Part shown: positions 16,867-25,972 of the stretch, piece by piece | How positions within the stretch are numbered: the first letter of the stretch is position 1 | Layout: each line of letters opens with the position of its first letter | Origin: Candidatus Synechococcus spongiarum SP3 | Lineage (GTDB): Bacteria; Cyanobacteriota; Cyanobacteriia; PCC-6307; Cyanobiaceae | Direction of reading: 5' to 3' | Assembly: GCA_001007665.1 (NCBI GenBank) | Contig: JXQG01000018.1 | Span: 1 to 34,049 of the forward strand | DNA length: 34,049 nt | Notes under the pieces: generated by a model | What the model saw: only the letters and a program-made list of their open reading frames with translations | Told to the model about the DNA's origin: nothing | The model's database searches: none | Translations under genes and position numbers: made by a program

Positions 16867-18174
16867 TCAAGACGTCTCCACCGGATCCAGGTCAAACAAT
16901 TCACACACAACCTGGAGCTGCTGCAGTCGTTTCTGCCGCTCCATGGGACCCCGTAGCCGGGTTACGGGACCGTGGAGCACTTTGTTGATGATCCCTTTGC
17001 TGAGGGCTTCCACAACGTTCTTCTCCCGGATCGAAAGATCCGGTCCCATACGGCTGAGGGCCTTGAGCAACTCCTGTTCACGCACCTGGTTCATGGTGCG
17101 CCGCAATCGGTTCAGCACGGGCACAGCCTCCAGACCATCCCACCAGGCGAGAAAGTCTTCGGCATCTTGCCGCAAGAGCACCTCCGCCACCTTGGCCGTG
17201 GCCTGACGGGCCTCCCTGTTGCGGGCCACCACTTCCTCCAGGTCGTCCACGTCATAGGCCGCTACCCCATCCACAGCCGCCACATCGGCGGTGATGTTGC
17301 GGGGCACACCAATGTCGAAAAGCTTGAGGCGGCGGATGGGCGCCAACTGCTCCAGCCGTGCCCGGGTGAGCATTGGCGTGGTGGCTGCTGTGCTGGTGAA
17401 CATCATGGAGGCTCTTCCCAGTTCTTCATCCAGCTTCTCCAGGCCGACACAGCGAATGGTGAGTTGAGAAAAATCCTTGGCCAAGGCTTCTGCCCGGGCA
17501 GCGGTTCTGTTCACCAGGGTGAGTGCTGTGCAGCCCTTCGCTGCCAGGTGCTGCACCAGCAACCGCCCCATCCGGCCACAGCCCACCACGGCCACAGCCT
17601 CCTCCCCGAGGCCGACAGGGTGCTGTTTGCCCTGCTCCTGAGCACATTTGAGCTGGGCCAATTCCACCGCAGCGCTGCTGATGGATACGGCACCTGTGCC
17701 CAACCTGGTTTCACTGCGCACCCGCTTGCCGGTGCTGACGGCTTGATTGAGTAGTCGCCCCAAAATGGGGCCGGTGGATTTGTGCTCCTGTCCCAGGCGC
17801 GCCATTTTCTTCACTTGGGCCAGGATTTGCCCTTCCCCCAGCACCAGGCTGTCGAGGCCAGCGGCAACCCGCAGCAGGTGGTCAATGGCCTCGGCGTGAT
17901 GAAGAACAAACAGGTGGGGCTTCAACTCCGTGGCAGGCAGGCCGCTGCGGTCGCTGAGGAAGCAGGCCATGGCGGCGATGCCTGCATCGGCATGGCGTAA
18001 AAGGGTATAGATCTCCAGCCGATTACAGGTGCTGAGAATGGACGCCTCCTGCACCTCCTGCACCGCCATCAAGCTCTTGAGGGAGTGGGGCAATGTCTCA
18101 TCCGTGATGCTGAGCCGCTCCCGCACCTCCACTGGCGCGGTGCGATGGCTGAGGCCAATGACGGCAATGTGCAT
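16867..18174 (-). CDS. hemA: Glutamyl-tRNA reductase
   Basis: First committed step of 5-aminolevulinate, and so chlorophyll, haem and bilin, synthesis: reduces Glu-tRNA to glutamate-1-semialdehyde with NADPH. The N-terminal catalytic domain has GLSHRTAPVEVRERLS (7-22) and the active-site cysteine C50 in STCNRLEIYT. LVLGEGQILAQVK (about 110-122) and the NADPH-binding VVGCGRMGRLLVQHL region follow, then a C-terminal dimerisation helix region. Length 435 aa is typical. It sits 32 bp behind glpX and 66 bp before glgC, so carbon-metabolism and tetrapyrrole genes share one strand and probably transcripts. Confidence 0.97.
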   Translation of the reverse strand: MHIAVIGLSHRTAPVEVRERLSITDETLPHSLKSLMAVQEVQEASILSTCNRLEIYTLLRHADAGIAAMACFLSDRSGLPATELKPHLFVLHHAEAIDHLLRVAAGLDSLVLGEGQILAQVKKMARLGQEHKSTGPILGRLLNQAVSTGKRVRSETRLGTGAVSISSAAVELAQLKCAQEQGKQHPVGLGEEAVAVVGCGRMGRLLVQHLAAKGCTALTLVNRTAARAEALAKDFSQLTIRCVGLEKLDEELGRASMMFTSTAATTPMLTRARLEQLAPIRRLKLFDIGVPRNITADVAAVDGVAAYDVDDLEEVVARNREARQATAKVAEVLLRQDAEDFLAWWDGLEAVPVLNRLRRTMNQVREQELLKALSRMGPDLSIREKNVVEALSKGIINKVLHGPVTRLRGPMERQKRLQQLQVVCELFDLDPVETS

Positions 18175-18206
18175 GGGAGGTGGGCTTTGGGGAGGGCGCT
18201 GGCGTC

Positions 18207-19211
18207 TCAGCGCAACGACACCTTGGTGGCACCCGCTTTGATGTGGACCGTGTTGGTGAAACGGGCTGTGCGATCCAGGGAGGAAATCACCAGGCTGCTT
18301 GTGCGGGTGCAGTCCGGCTCAAACTTCACCCCATGGAACAGGAGACCATCCGTGATGCCGCTGGCAGCAAAGACTACATTCTGGCCACTGGCCAACTCCT
18401 CCGCCCCATAGACACGGTCGGGATCCGTAATGCCCATGTCCGCCAGTCGGGCCAGGTTGCCCTCTTTGGTGAGGTCAGCCCATTCCCTGGTCATGGCAAT
18501 GGCGGGGTCATAGACCAGCTGACCCTGGAAGTGGCCCCCCAGGCAGCGCAACGCCGCCGCGGAAATCACGCCTTCAGGGGCCGCGCCGATGCCCATGAGG
18601 CAGTGGGTGCCGGTCCCTTCAAAGCCACAGGCAATGGCGGCACTCACATCCCCGTCGCTGATGGGTTTCACACGAGCGCCGGCACCCCGGATCTGGGCGA
18701 TCAGGGTTTTGTGGCGGGCACGATCCATCACCACCACCACCAACTCGTCCATGGCCAGCCCCAGGCAATCTGCCAGGATCTTGAGGTTGTCCGTGGGTGA
18801 CTTGCGGATATCTACTTTGCCCTTGGCGGCTGGCGGTGCAGCCAGCTTGTTCATGTAGAAGTCCGGCGCATTGAACAGCCCGCCACGGTCACTGGCGGCC
18901 AGAACCGCCATGGAGCCGGGCTGGGCATTGGCGCAAAGATTGGTGCCTTCACAGGGATCAACGGCGAAATCCACACCGGGACCGTGGCCACTACCCACCT
19001 CCTCGCCGATGTACAGCATGGGGGCTTCATCCCGTTCCCCCTCGCCGATCACAATGCGGCCCTGCATGGGAATGGTGCCCATGCGCTTGCGCATGGCTTC
19101 CACGGCAGCAGCATCCGCATCGTTTTTGCGCCCCTGACCGGTGAGCTGGGCTGACGCGATGGCCGCCTGTTCGACAACTTCCAGCAGTTCCTGAATCAGG
19201 TTGCGGTCCAC
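18207..19211 (-). CDS. glpX: Class II fructose-1,6-/sedoheptulose-1,7-bisphosphatase
   Basis: The GlpX-type bifunctional phosphatase of the Calvin cycle in cyanobacteria. [20 protein letters not shown] starts exactly as the family does, which supports the GTG at 19211. Metal and phosphate ligands lie in [18 protein letters not shown] (54-71) and VDPCEGTNL (84-92); [19 protein letters not shown] is the C-terminal catalytic segment. Length 334 aa is standard. It heads a minus-strand run with hemA, glgC, gnd and pgl, and is divergent from rpe, with a 122-bp shared upstream region. Confidence 0.97.
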   Translation of the reverse strand: MDRNLIQELLEVVEQAAIASAQLTGQGRKNDADAAAVEAMRKRMGTIPMQGRIVIGEGERDEAPMLYIGEEVGSGHGPGVDFAVDPCEGTNLCANAQPGSMAVLAASDRGGLFNAPDFYMNKLAAPPAAKGKVDIRKSPTDNLKILADCLGLAMDELVVVVMDRARHKTLIAQIRGAGARVKPISDGDVSAAIACGFEGTGTHCLMGIGAAPEGVISAAALRCLGGHFQGQLVYDPAIAMTREWADLTKEGNLARLADMGITDPDRVYGAEELASGQNVVFAASGITDGLLFHGVKFEPDCTRTSSLVISSLDRTARFTNTVHIKAGATKVSLR

Positions 19212-19333
19212 GGATTCTTAAGCAAAGGTCTGATGCACGCCCCCAACGGAGGCGGGAGCGCAGGTGAGTCTATCAGCGCCATGCCACAACCGCCGGTTAG
19301 GCTGATGGCCAGCCCACCCCATTCGGCAGCGCC

Positions 19334-20017
19334 ATGTCTCCCAAGCCCCTTGTGATTGCCCCGTCCATCCTTTCGGCGGACTTTGCGCGGCTGGGGGATG
19401 AAGTGAGGGCCGTGGACCAGGCCGGTGCAGACTGGATCCATGTGGATGTGATGGATGGGCGCTTTGTTCCCAATCTCACCATTGGCCCGCTGGTGGTGGC
19501 CGCTCTGCGACCGGTGACGGAAAAGCCGCTGGATGTTCACCTGATGATCGTGGAGCCGGAGAAGTACGTCCCGGACTTCGCCCGGGTCGGCGCCGACCAC
19601 ATCTATGTGCAAGTGGAAGCCTGCCCCCACCTTCACCGCAACCTGGCGCAGATCAAGGACCTGGGGAAAAAAGCGGGAGCCGTGCTCAACCCCGGCACCT
19701 CCCTCAGCAGCCTGGAGTACTGCCTTGAACTCTGCGACATGGTGTTGATCATGTCCGTGAATCCTGGGTTTGGCGGGCAGAGCTTCATCCCTTCAGCGTT
19801 GGAGAAGATCCGTAAACTGCGCCAGATGTGCGAAGAGCGTGGTCTGGATCCCTGGATTGAGGTGGATGGCGGCGTCAAGGCCAGCAATGCCCGGAGCGTC
19901 ATTGATGCTGGCGCCAATGCATTGGTGGCGGGCTCGGCGGTTTTCGGTGCAGCAGACTACGCCGCCGCCATTGACGGCATCCGCAACAGCCACAACCCCG
20001 CTATGGCCGCAGTCTGA
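19334..20017 (+). CDS. rpe: Ribulose-phosphate 3-epimerase
   Basis: Interconverts ribulose-5-phosphate and xylulose-5-phosphate in both the Calvin and pentose phosphate pathways. A TIM barrel of 227 aa: [16 protein letters not shown] (8-23), [17 protein letters not shown] (36-52, with metal ligands H36 and D38), DVHLMI (73-78 region), [12 protein letters not shown] (flexible loop over the active site) and VDGGVKASN (last catalytic Asp). It is divergent from glpX, whose product feeds the same cycle, so a shared regulatory region at 19212-19333 is plausible. Its 3' end is convergent with the small secreted protein gene, 27 bp apart. Confidence 0.97.
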   Translation: MSPKPLVIAPSILSADFARLGDEVRAVDQAGADWIHVDVMDGRFVPNLTIGPLVVAALRPVTEKPLDVHLMIVEPEKYVPDFARVGADHIYVQVEACPHLHRNLAQIKDLGKKAGAVLNPGTSLSSLEYCLELCDMVLIMSVNPGFGGQSFIPSALEKIRKLRQMCEERGLDPWIEVDGGVKASNARSVIDAGANALVAGSAVFGAADYAAAIDGIRNSHNPAMAAV

Positions 20018-20044
20018 ATTCAAGTCCTGGTCCCAACAGGATGA

Positions 20045-20362
20045 TCAGAGTTCGAGAATCGCCTGAAACACACAAGCCAGGCGGTTCTCTTTGGTGAACG
20101 CCTTCAGGTCCTCCAGTGCATGGGATGATTGGCCAAGGGCATCCAAACGTTGTTGGAGACACCGGCACGATCTCTGAACGATTGCTTCTGGCGCCCCTTG
20201 GTGACGGGCCTCGGTTCGGCAGATTTGTTGGTAAGCCTCCAGAGGACTGGCCTCCATGGGCCCCACCACCTGTACAGAACCAGTGGTGGCGATAGCTGTG
20301 GGAAGCCCCGTGGTTGCAGTTGCACCCAGTGACACCACGGGAATCAGGAGCCAAGAAACCAT
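20045..20362 (-). CDS. Small secreted hypothetical protein overlapping ccsA
   Basis: The 105-aa product starts MVSWLLIPVVSLGATATTG, a plausible Sec signal peptide with cleavage near Ala 23-25. The mature part contains four cysteines (ICRTEA, RSCRCLQQRL, LACVF) and a predicted helical segment. I do not recognise a family. ATG 20362 lies inside the last codons of ccsA (19-nt overlap, other frame), the compact spacing expected of a coupled downstream gene. Exported and cysteine-bearing behind a cytochrome c maturation gene suggests a periplasmic or lumenal role, but that is inference. The frame is longer upstream (to 20563), though those codons are a shadow of ccsA. Confidence 0.6.
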   Translation of the reverse strand: MVSWLLIPVVSLGATATTGLPTAIATTGSVQVVGPMEASPLEAYQQICRTEARHQGAPEAIVQRSCRCLQQRLDALGQSSHALEDLKAFTKENRLACVFQAILEL

Positions 20363-21276
20363 CCGTAACTGTGCAGGCCAACACCTAGAAGGTTGACACC
20401 GATGTAGCAGATCGCCACCACCACAAGTCCGGAGGTGGCCAGCAGTGCTGAGCGACGACCATGCCAGCTGCGATTCAGGCGGGTGTGGAGATAGGCGGCA
20501 TACACCAGCCAGCAGATGAGTGCCCAGGTTTCCTTTGGATCCCAGCTCCACCAACTGCCCCAAGCTTCATTGGCCCACACCGCACCACTGATGATGCCGA
20601 TGGAGAGGAGCAGAAAGCCGACCGTGATGGTGCGGTAGCTCAAGTTGTCCAGGCGCTCGGCCTGGCTGAAGGTTTCGCTGGTGAGACTGGTAAAATTCTT
20701 TCCCGCGGCCATGGTGGGTGCGCGGAACCCACCGCTGCCAATGGAACTCCCCCGAACGGCTACGGCTTGATCCCGATTCACCAGCAGCACGCCCACAGCC
20801 AAGGCAGACCCCACCAGCAGTGCCCCGTAGCTGGCCATGATCACACTCACGTGCATCACCAGCCAACTGGAGCGCAGGGCCGGCACCAGAGAACTGGCGG
20901 TCTGCAGGGACGAGGGCAGGGCAAAGGAGGCAAAAGCCAAGGCTCCCAAGGCCAGGGGTGTGGTCAAGGCAGGCACCCAGGCATGGGGGGACATGCGCAT
21001 CAGTAGTAGCTGGGCAAAGCTGGCGCACCAACTGAGGAAGCAGAGGGACTCGTAGAGGTTGCTCACCGGAAAGTGACCCGTGTCGATCCATCGGCGCAGC
21101 AACAACGCCGCCAGGAACAGGTTGGCTCCTGCCACAAGGGCGCTGCTCAACCGCTGGGAATGGTCGCCTGCCATGAGACCCCAAAACGCTGCGGGCAAGG
21201 ACGTCAGCAGCAACAGCAGGGCTGCCAACCCCAGAACTGAGATGAGGTCGGTCGGTGTCAATAAAGCAGTGGGCAT
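20344..21276 (-). CDS. ccsA: Cytochrome c biogenesis protein CcsA (System II haem transporter)
   Basis: With CcsB (not in this window) it moves haem across the thylakoid or plasma membrane and attaches it to apocytochromes c and f. The 310-aa protein has about eight membrane helices. The WWD haem-binding motif is intact in WANEAWGSWWSWDPKETWAL (about 234-253). Haem-ligand histidines are expected in HVSVIMASYGALL (about 141-153) and near the end (GVGLHSYGW). The first codon of the frame is GTG at 21279, immediately followed by ATG 21276; the ATG is preferred. It lies 45 bp behind the lptF/G-like gene and overlaps the small secreted protein gene by 19 nt. Confidence 0.95.
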   Translation of the reverse strand: MPTALLTPTDLISVLGLAALLLLLTSLPAAFWGLMAGDHSQRLSSALVAGANLFLAALLLRRWIDTGHFPVSNLYESLCFLSWCASFAQLLLMRMSPHAWVPALTTPLALGALAFASFALPSSLQTASSLVPALRSSWLVMHVSVIMASYGALLVGSALAVGVLLVNRDQAVAVRGSSIGSGGFRAPTMAAGKNFTSLTSETFSQAERLDNLSYRTITVGFLLLSIGIISGAVWANEAWGSWWSWDPKETWALICWLVYAAYLHTRLNRSWHGRRSALLATSGLVVVAICYIGVNLLGVGLHSYGWFLGS

Positions 21277-21323
21277 CACTGATGCCGTATGGAAGCCTTC
21301 AGGCTAGAGCCAGAATCCAACGC

Positions 21324-22481
21324 CTAGCGGCTGGAGCGGTAAAGAAGAGCCAGGCCTGCCGTGAGGCCAATGGCAACTGGCGCCCAGGCAGAGAGATACG
21401 GGGAAAGAATCCCCTGCACGCCAAAAGAACTGAAAACGAACGATAGTAGATAGTAACCAAAGATGATGATGAGGCTGACACCAAATCCCTTGCCACGGCT
21501 CCGTGTTTTACCAACGGACTGGGCGCCGATGCTGGACCCCACAAGAGCGAATACCATGCAGCTCAATGGAACCGAAAACTTTTCTTGAAGGCGAACACTC
21601 AACTTACGCGCCTGGCGCAGATTACCTGTCTTCTCAAGCAGGGTCTGAGACATGCGGGTTTGGGCAACATTCATGCTGGCAGGATCCGTGGGGATCTCCG
21701 CCAAGCGCAAAGGGACGTCCCCAATGGGGTAAAATTGTTTCTCGAAACGCACCTGTGACTGGGAGCTGCCGTCCTCGGCCAGGGAGGTGGTCATGCCCTC
21801 AAGAAACAGCAAATTTCCCTGATCCTGGTCAAAGTAGGCCTCCTGGGCCTGCACCACCTGAAGCATGTCGGGGCGGCTGATGTCCAGCACCGTAATGCCT
21901 TTCATGCGGCCGTCCGCGGCCTCCCGTGCGTAGAACAGTTGTGCCAGGCCATGGCGAGAGCCGCCATCCGCCTTGGAAATTCTGGCGAAGTGGGGATAGA
22001 TGATGTGCTCACCGCTGCTTTTGGGCACGGACCGTCCCAAGGCGGTTTGCAAGACGACAAAAGAACTGTGGTTACTGTTGGGGACCACCAGATCGCTGAC
22101 CATAAAGCTGACCATGCTGAAGAACAGCCCCAACACCACAGCGGGCAGAACATAGCGCTTGGCGGGTACGCCAATGCTGCGCAGAGCAATGAGTTCGTTG
22201 CCACTGGAGAGCTTGCTGTAGGTGAGCAGGGTGCCCAGCAGCATGGCCATGGGGAAGGCATAGACCATCAAGCCCGGCAGCTGCAGGATGAGCACATGAA
22301 GCGCTGGGCCAACGGGTAGACCCTGCTCCACAACTTTGCGCACCAGGTCAAACAGGGCGTCACCGGTCACCAGCAGCAAGCTGAAGATGCCGATCCCAAA
22401 CACCAGTGGACCCAGCAACTCTCCATAGAGCCAGCGATCCAGAAGGCTCAGACGACGAGTCAAAGAGGACAGGGAAACCAT
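21324..22481 (-). CDS. LptF/LptG-family permease (YjgP/YjgQ)
   Basis: Inner-membrane part of the lipopolysaccharide export ABC complex. The 385-aa protein has the family plan: three N-terminal helices (including FGIGIFSLLLVTGDALF and GLMVYAFPMAMLLGTLLTYS), a coupling segment SSGNELIALRSIGV that contacts the ATPase, a periplasmic jelly-roll domain (about 125-285), and three C-terminal helices (SCMVFALVGSSIGAQ, LIIIFGYYLLSFVFSSFG, APVAIGLTAGLALLY). Its ATG overlaps the lptB stop (TGATG). Only one permease gene is present here; a second, or a homodimer, must complete the complex. Confidence 0.88.
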   Translation of the reverse strand: MVSLSSLTRRLSLLDRWLYGELLGPLVFGIGIFSLLLVTGDALFDLVRKVVEQGLPVGPALHVLILQLPGLMVYAFPMAMLLGTLLTYSKLSSGNELIALRSIGVPAKRYVLPAVVLGLFFSMVSFMVSDLVVPNSNHSSFVVLQTALGRSVPKSSGEHIIYPHFARISKADGGSRHGLAQLFYAREAADGRMKGITVLDISRPDMLQVVQAQEAYFDQDQGNLLFLEGMTTSLAEDGSSQSQVRFEKQFYPIGDVPLRLAEIPTDPASMNVAQTRMSQTLLEKTGNLRQARKLSVRLQEKFSVPLSCMVFALVGSSIGAQSVGKTRSRGKGFGVSLIIIFGYYLLSFVFSSFGVQGILSPYLSAWAPVAIGLTAGLALLYRSSR

Positions 22482-23209
22482 CAGATGGTGAAGCTTTCGC
22501 CCAGGTAGTACTGCTTGACCAACGAGTTACTGGCCACAACTTGGGAGGAACCGGACGCCAGGACGGTGCCTTCGTTGAGAATATAGGCACGATCTGTAAT
22601 GGAGAGGGTTTCCCGCACGTTGTGATCCGTGATGAGTAGCCCCACCTGCTTCTGCTTGAGACGCAGGATCAGGGTCTGCAAATCATGGATCGCCAACGGG
22701 TCCACGCCGGCGAAGGGCTCATCCAGCAGCAAATAGCGGGGACCATGGGCACCCACTGCCAGCGCCCTGGCCACTTCGGTCCGCCGCCGTTCACCGCCGG
22801 AGAGCTGGGCGCCGCGCCGCTGTAGAAAAGGCTCCAGATGAAAGTCTGCAACCAGTTGATTGAGCCGTTGGCGGCGTACGGGTACAGGCAACTCGGATTG
22901 CTCCAAACTGAGCAGCAGGTTGTCCCGCACGGTGAGGGAGCGGAAGACGCTGGCCTCCTGGGGCAGATAGCCCAACCCCATCCTGGCTCGCTGGGGCATG
23001 GTCAGCGCCGTGATGGAGCGGCCGTCTAAAAGGATGTCGCCCTGATCCGGCTGCAGCTGACCGGTGATCAGGTTGAAGGTGGTGGTCTTCCCTGCCCCGT
23101 TGGGTCCGAGGAGACCCACCACTTCGCCCAACTCCAGCCGCATGCTCAGTGATCGAATCAACTGGCGACCGGCCAGGCTCAAGTTGATGCCCTTCAACTC
23201 CAGACTCAT
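22481..23209 (-). CDS. lptB: Lipopolysaccharide export ABC transporter ATP-binding protein
   Basis: Cytoplasmic ATPase that powers lipopolysaccharide extraction. In 242 aa it has Walker A GPNGAGKTT (35-43), Q-loop in YLPQEASVFRSLTVRDNLL, signature LSGGERRRTEVARAL (136-150), Walker B YLLLDEPFAGVDP (159-171) and switch histidine in LLITDHNVRETL. The E-A-S-V-F-R-x-L-T-V pattern after the Q-loop is LptB-specific. It overlaps the lptA-like gene by 4 nt (ATGA) and the permease by 1 nt, a tightly coupled set. Confidence 0.95.
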   Translation of the reverse strand: MSLELKGINLSLAGRQLIRSLSMRLELGEVVGLLGPNGAGKTTTFNLITGQLQPDQGDILLDGRSITALTMPQRARMGLGYLPQEASVFRSLTVRDNLLLSLEQSELPVPVRRQRLNQLVADFHLEPFLQRRGAQLSGGERRRTEVARALAVGAHGPRYLLLDEPFAGVDPLAIHDLQTLILRLKQKQVGLLITDHNVRETLSITDRAYILNEGTVLASGSSQVVASNSLVKQYYLGESFTI

Positions 23210-23703
23210 GGAGTCAACACCTCCTGGGTAGGGGAGGACAGGTTATAGGTGCTATGCACTTGTTCACCTGGCTTGGACTCCACGACAAATGTCCGGGACT
23301 GTGTCGTATACACCAGCCGCTCACCACGAGTGCTGTTGCCCCCGTCTTGCCTGACCTCTACGCTGCCGCTGAGGACCAGCCTTCCCTCCCGGGTGAAGTA
23401 CTGGGCTTGGTCCGCCGTGGCGGTGAGGTTATAGGCCGGGTAAGTGATCTGCACCCGTCCCTCTGCCGTGAGGATGCCTTCCTCTTCATTCATCTTCTGC
23501 TGGTCGGAGCGGATGCTGATCCGGTTCCTGTCTGGCCGCTGTTGATCGGGGTTGGCGTCTGTGGTCTGCGCCAGGGACGGCAAGGGGACAGCGGATGATG
23601 GGGGGTGGAATGGCTGGGCTCTGCCGGGCCAGGCTGTTGTGGCTGCCAGAGCCATCATCAACAGCATCCAGGTTGGCCATAGCCAAGACAGATTGGTTAC
23701 CAC
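23206..23703 (-). CDS. lptA: LptA/OstA-like periplasmic lipopolysaccharide transport protein
   Basis: The 165-aa protein has an N-terminal signal (about 1-30, LSWLWPTWMLLMMALAATTA) and an OstA/LptA N-domain of repeating beta strands: NRISIRSDQQKMNEEEGILT, AEGRVQITYPAYNLTATADQ, then RLVLSGSVEVRQDG. LptA forms the periplasmic bridge carrying lipopolysaccharide between membranes. It is shorter than usual cyanobacterial relatives and could equally be called LptC/LptA-like. Start is GTG 23703; an ATG at 23667 would also keep a signal peptide. It leads the lptA-lptB-lptF/G unit. Confidence 0.82.
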   Translation of the reverse strand: MVTNLSWLWPTWMLLMMALAATTAWPGRAQPFHPPSSAVPLPSLAQTTDANPDQQRPDRNRISIRSDQQKMNEEEGILTAEGRVQITYPAYNLTATADQAQYFTREGRLVLSGSVEVRQDGGNSTRGERLVYTTQSRTFVVESKPGEQVHSTYNLSSPTQEVLTP

Positions 23704-23736
23704 TGGTGCGCGTATGGCCTGGCCAACCAGTTTGCC

Positions 23737-24111
23737 TTACCAGGGTGCCCCCTGGCTGGGGGAGGACAACCGCGGTGGGGGCGGGGCGCTGCCCCCTGGG
23801 GGTGCCTGCAGAAAGCGAAGCCAATACCGGCCTTGGTGGTGCAGGTGGCCCAGGTCCACCCCATCCAGCTCGTCACAGCAGCGGGATAGACGCGCCACGG
23901 CTTCACCCCAAAGCAAGGCGGCGCCACGGCGGTTGCCCTGCTGCCAATGGACCATGGCCACGGAAATCTGAATCAAGGCCTGCAGCGGCCTGCGGCGTGG
24001 CTCCAGGCTCTCCTGCCAGAGGGCCTCCAGGGCATCATGGCAGGCGTACCAGTCTTCCTGTGCAAAGAGGGCTAATGCCGAGACGAGGGCAGGATCCGGA
24101 CAGGCTGCCAT
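23737..24111 (-). CDS. DUF309 family protein
   Basis: The 124-aa all-helical protein has the DUF309 core: FAQEDWYACHDALEALWQE (16-34, with H25 and E29 of the H-x3-E motif), then LQALIQISVAMVHWQQGNRRGA and LLWGEAVARL. Function is unknown; the conserved His/Glu suggest a metal site. The C-terminal 20 residues are Pro-rich and not part of the domain. It lies 37 bp behind typA and 33 bp before the lptA-like gene, all on one strand, so cotranscription is possible. Confidence 0.85.
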   Translation of the reverse strand: MAACPDPALVSALALFAQEDWYACHDALEALWQESLEPRRRPLQALIQISVAMVHWQQGNRRGAALLWGEAVARLSRCCDELDGVDLGHLHHQGRYWLRFLQAPPGGSAPPPPRLSSPSQGAPW

Positions 24112-24148
24112 GGGAGGCGCAAGGGGGAAGAGTTCTTTCGAAAGAGGT

Positions 24149-25948
24149 CTAGCGTTTTACAGGCTTGCGGCTGGGCAGCTTGCGCAGGCGAATGGATTCA
24201 GGAGTCACCTCCAGTACCTCATCGGGGCCGATGTAACCTAGGGATCGTTCCAGGTTCATCTCCACGGGACTCTGCAAGGTGTCCAGTTCTTCTGCGCCCG
24301 CTGAACGCATGTTGGTGAGCTGTTTGGTCTTGCAGACGTTGATCTCCAAATCCTGGGGGCGTGTGTGCTCCCCCACGATCATTCCTTTGTAAACTCTGGT
24401 CCCAGGGCGAATGAAAAACTGGCCCCGGTCTTCCGCATTCTTGAGGGCATAGACGGTGGCCACGCCCGTCTCAAAGGCAATCAGCACCCCGGTATGGCGG
24501 GCTTGCAGATCCCCTTCCATCTTGCGGTAGTCCAAAAACGAATGGCTCATCAAGCCCTCTCCGCGGGTCATGCGGATGAAGTCACTGCGAAAGCCCACCA
24601 GGCCGCGAGCAGGAATGATGAACTCCATTTGACAGCGACCATCCCCGGCGGTAGTCATGTTCTGCATTTCCCCCTTGCACGTGCCAAGGCGCTCAATGCA
24701 GCTCCCCACCGCCGCTTCCGGCACGTCCAGAACGATGGCCTCGTAGGGCTCACAGATGTCTTCATCCATGGTGCGGAAGATCACCTGGGGTTGGGAGACC
24801 TGGAACTCGTAGCCTTCCCGCCGCATGGTCTCGATCAAAATGCCCAGATGGAGTTCCCCCCGTCCACAGACGGTGAAGCGGTCCGGAGACGTTGTATCGC
24901 TCACCCGCAGGGCCACGTTGGTGAGCAGTTCCTTGCTTAACCGGTCCCGCAGCTGACGACTGGTAACAAACTTGCCCTCCCGTCCGGCAAAGGGGGAATC
25001 ATTGACCATGAAGGTCATCTGCAAGGTGGGTTCATCCACCTTGATCAGCGGCAAGGCCTTAGGGTTGGGACTGTCACCGCAGGCAATGGTGTCGCCAATG
25101 TTGACCCCGCTAAAGCCCGCCACTGCAACAATGTCTCCGGTGGTGGCAGTCTCGATCTCCAGGCGCCTCAGCCCCTGAAACCCTAGAAGTTTGCTGATCC
25201 GGCCCCGCTTGATGGCGCCGTCACCGCGGATCAAGATTGCCTGCCGCCCGGTGTTGATGGTGCCGTTGTGGATGCGGCCAATGGCAATGGTGCCCAGGAA
25301 ATCGCTGTAGTCCAGGGTGGTGACTTGCAGTTGCAGGGGCTTGTCGGGATCACCTACGGGGGGTGGTGTGTGGCGAAGAATGGCCTCAAACAAGGGCTGC
25401 AAGGTATCGCTGCCCCTGGCCGGATCAGTCGTGGCAAATCCCCCAAGACCACTGCCAAAGAGGTAGGGGAAATCACATTGGTCATCGTCGGCGCCCAGTT
25501 CCAGGAAGAGATCCAGAACCTTGTCCGCCGCCGCGTCCGGCATGGCTTGGGGTCGATCAACCTTGTTGATGAAAACAATGGGCCGCAGGCCCTTCTCCAG
25601 AGCCTTTTTCAGGACAAAGCGGGTCTGCGGCATGGGGCCTTCGTTGGCGTCCACCACCAGCAGACAGCCATCCACCATGCCCAACACCCGCTCCACCTCC
25701 CCGCCAAAGTCCGCGTGACCAGGGGTGTCCACGATGTTGATGCGGGTCTGTCCGTAGTCCACCGCGGTGTTCTTGGCCAGGATGGTGATGCCCCGCTCCC
25801 GCTCCAACGCATTGCTGTCCATCACGCAACTGGGGACAGCCTCCCCCTGGCGAAAAATGCCCGACTGGGCGAGCAGGGCATCCACCAGGGTGGTCTTGCC
25901 ATGGTCCACGTGGGCAATGATGGCAATGTTCCGAATGGGTCGGCCCAT
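24149..25948 (-). CDS. typA: Ribosome-associated translational GTPase TypA/BipA
   Basis: Translation-factor GTPase that binds ribosomes under stress and helps assembly of the large subunit. The G domain has [15 protein letters not shown] (G1, 12-26), [15 protein letters not shown] (G3), NKVDRPQA (G4); EF-G-like domains follow, and the TypA-specific C-terminus contains [17 protein letters not shown] and [13 protein letters not shown]. Length from ATG 25948 is 599 aa, as usual; a TTG at 25969 would add seven residues with no better ribosome site. It is 24 bp behind the M15 carboxypeptidase gene. Confidence 0.96.
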   Translation of the reverse strand: MGRPIRNIAIIAHVDHGKTTLVDALLAQSGIFRQGEAVPSCVMDSNALERERGITILAKNTAVDYGQTRINIVDTPGHADFGGEVERVLGMVDGCLLVVDANEGPMPQTRFVLKKALEKGLRPIVFINKVDRPQAMPDAAADKVLDLFLELGADDDQCDFPYLFGSGLGGFATTDPARGSDTLQPLFEAILRHTPPPVGDPDKPLQLQVTTLDYSDFLGTIAIGRIHNGTINTGRQAILIRGDGAIKRGRISKLLGFQGLRRLEIETATTGDIVAVAGFSGVNIGDTIACGDSPNPKALPLIKVDEPTLQMTFMVNDSPFAGREGKFVTSRQLRDRLSKELLTNVALRVSDTTSPDRFTVCGRGELHLGILIETMRREGYEFQVSQPQVIFRTMDEDICEPYEAIVLDVPEAAVGSCIERLGTCKGEMQNMTTAGDGRCQMEFIIPARGLVGFRSDFIRMTRGEGLMSHSFLDYRKMEGDLQARHTGVLIAFETGVATVYALKNAEDRGQFFIRPGTRVYKGMIVGEHTRPQDLEINVCKTKQLTNMRSAGAEELDTLQSPVEMNLERSLGYIGPDEVLEVTPESIRLRKLPSRKPVKR

Positions 25949-25972
25949 AACAGGCAAGGCATCAGTCAATGG

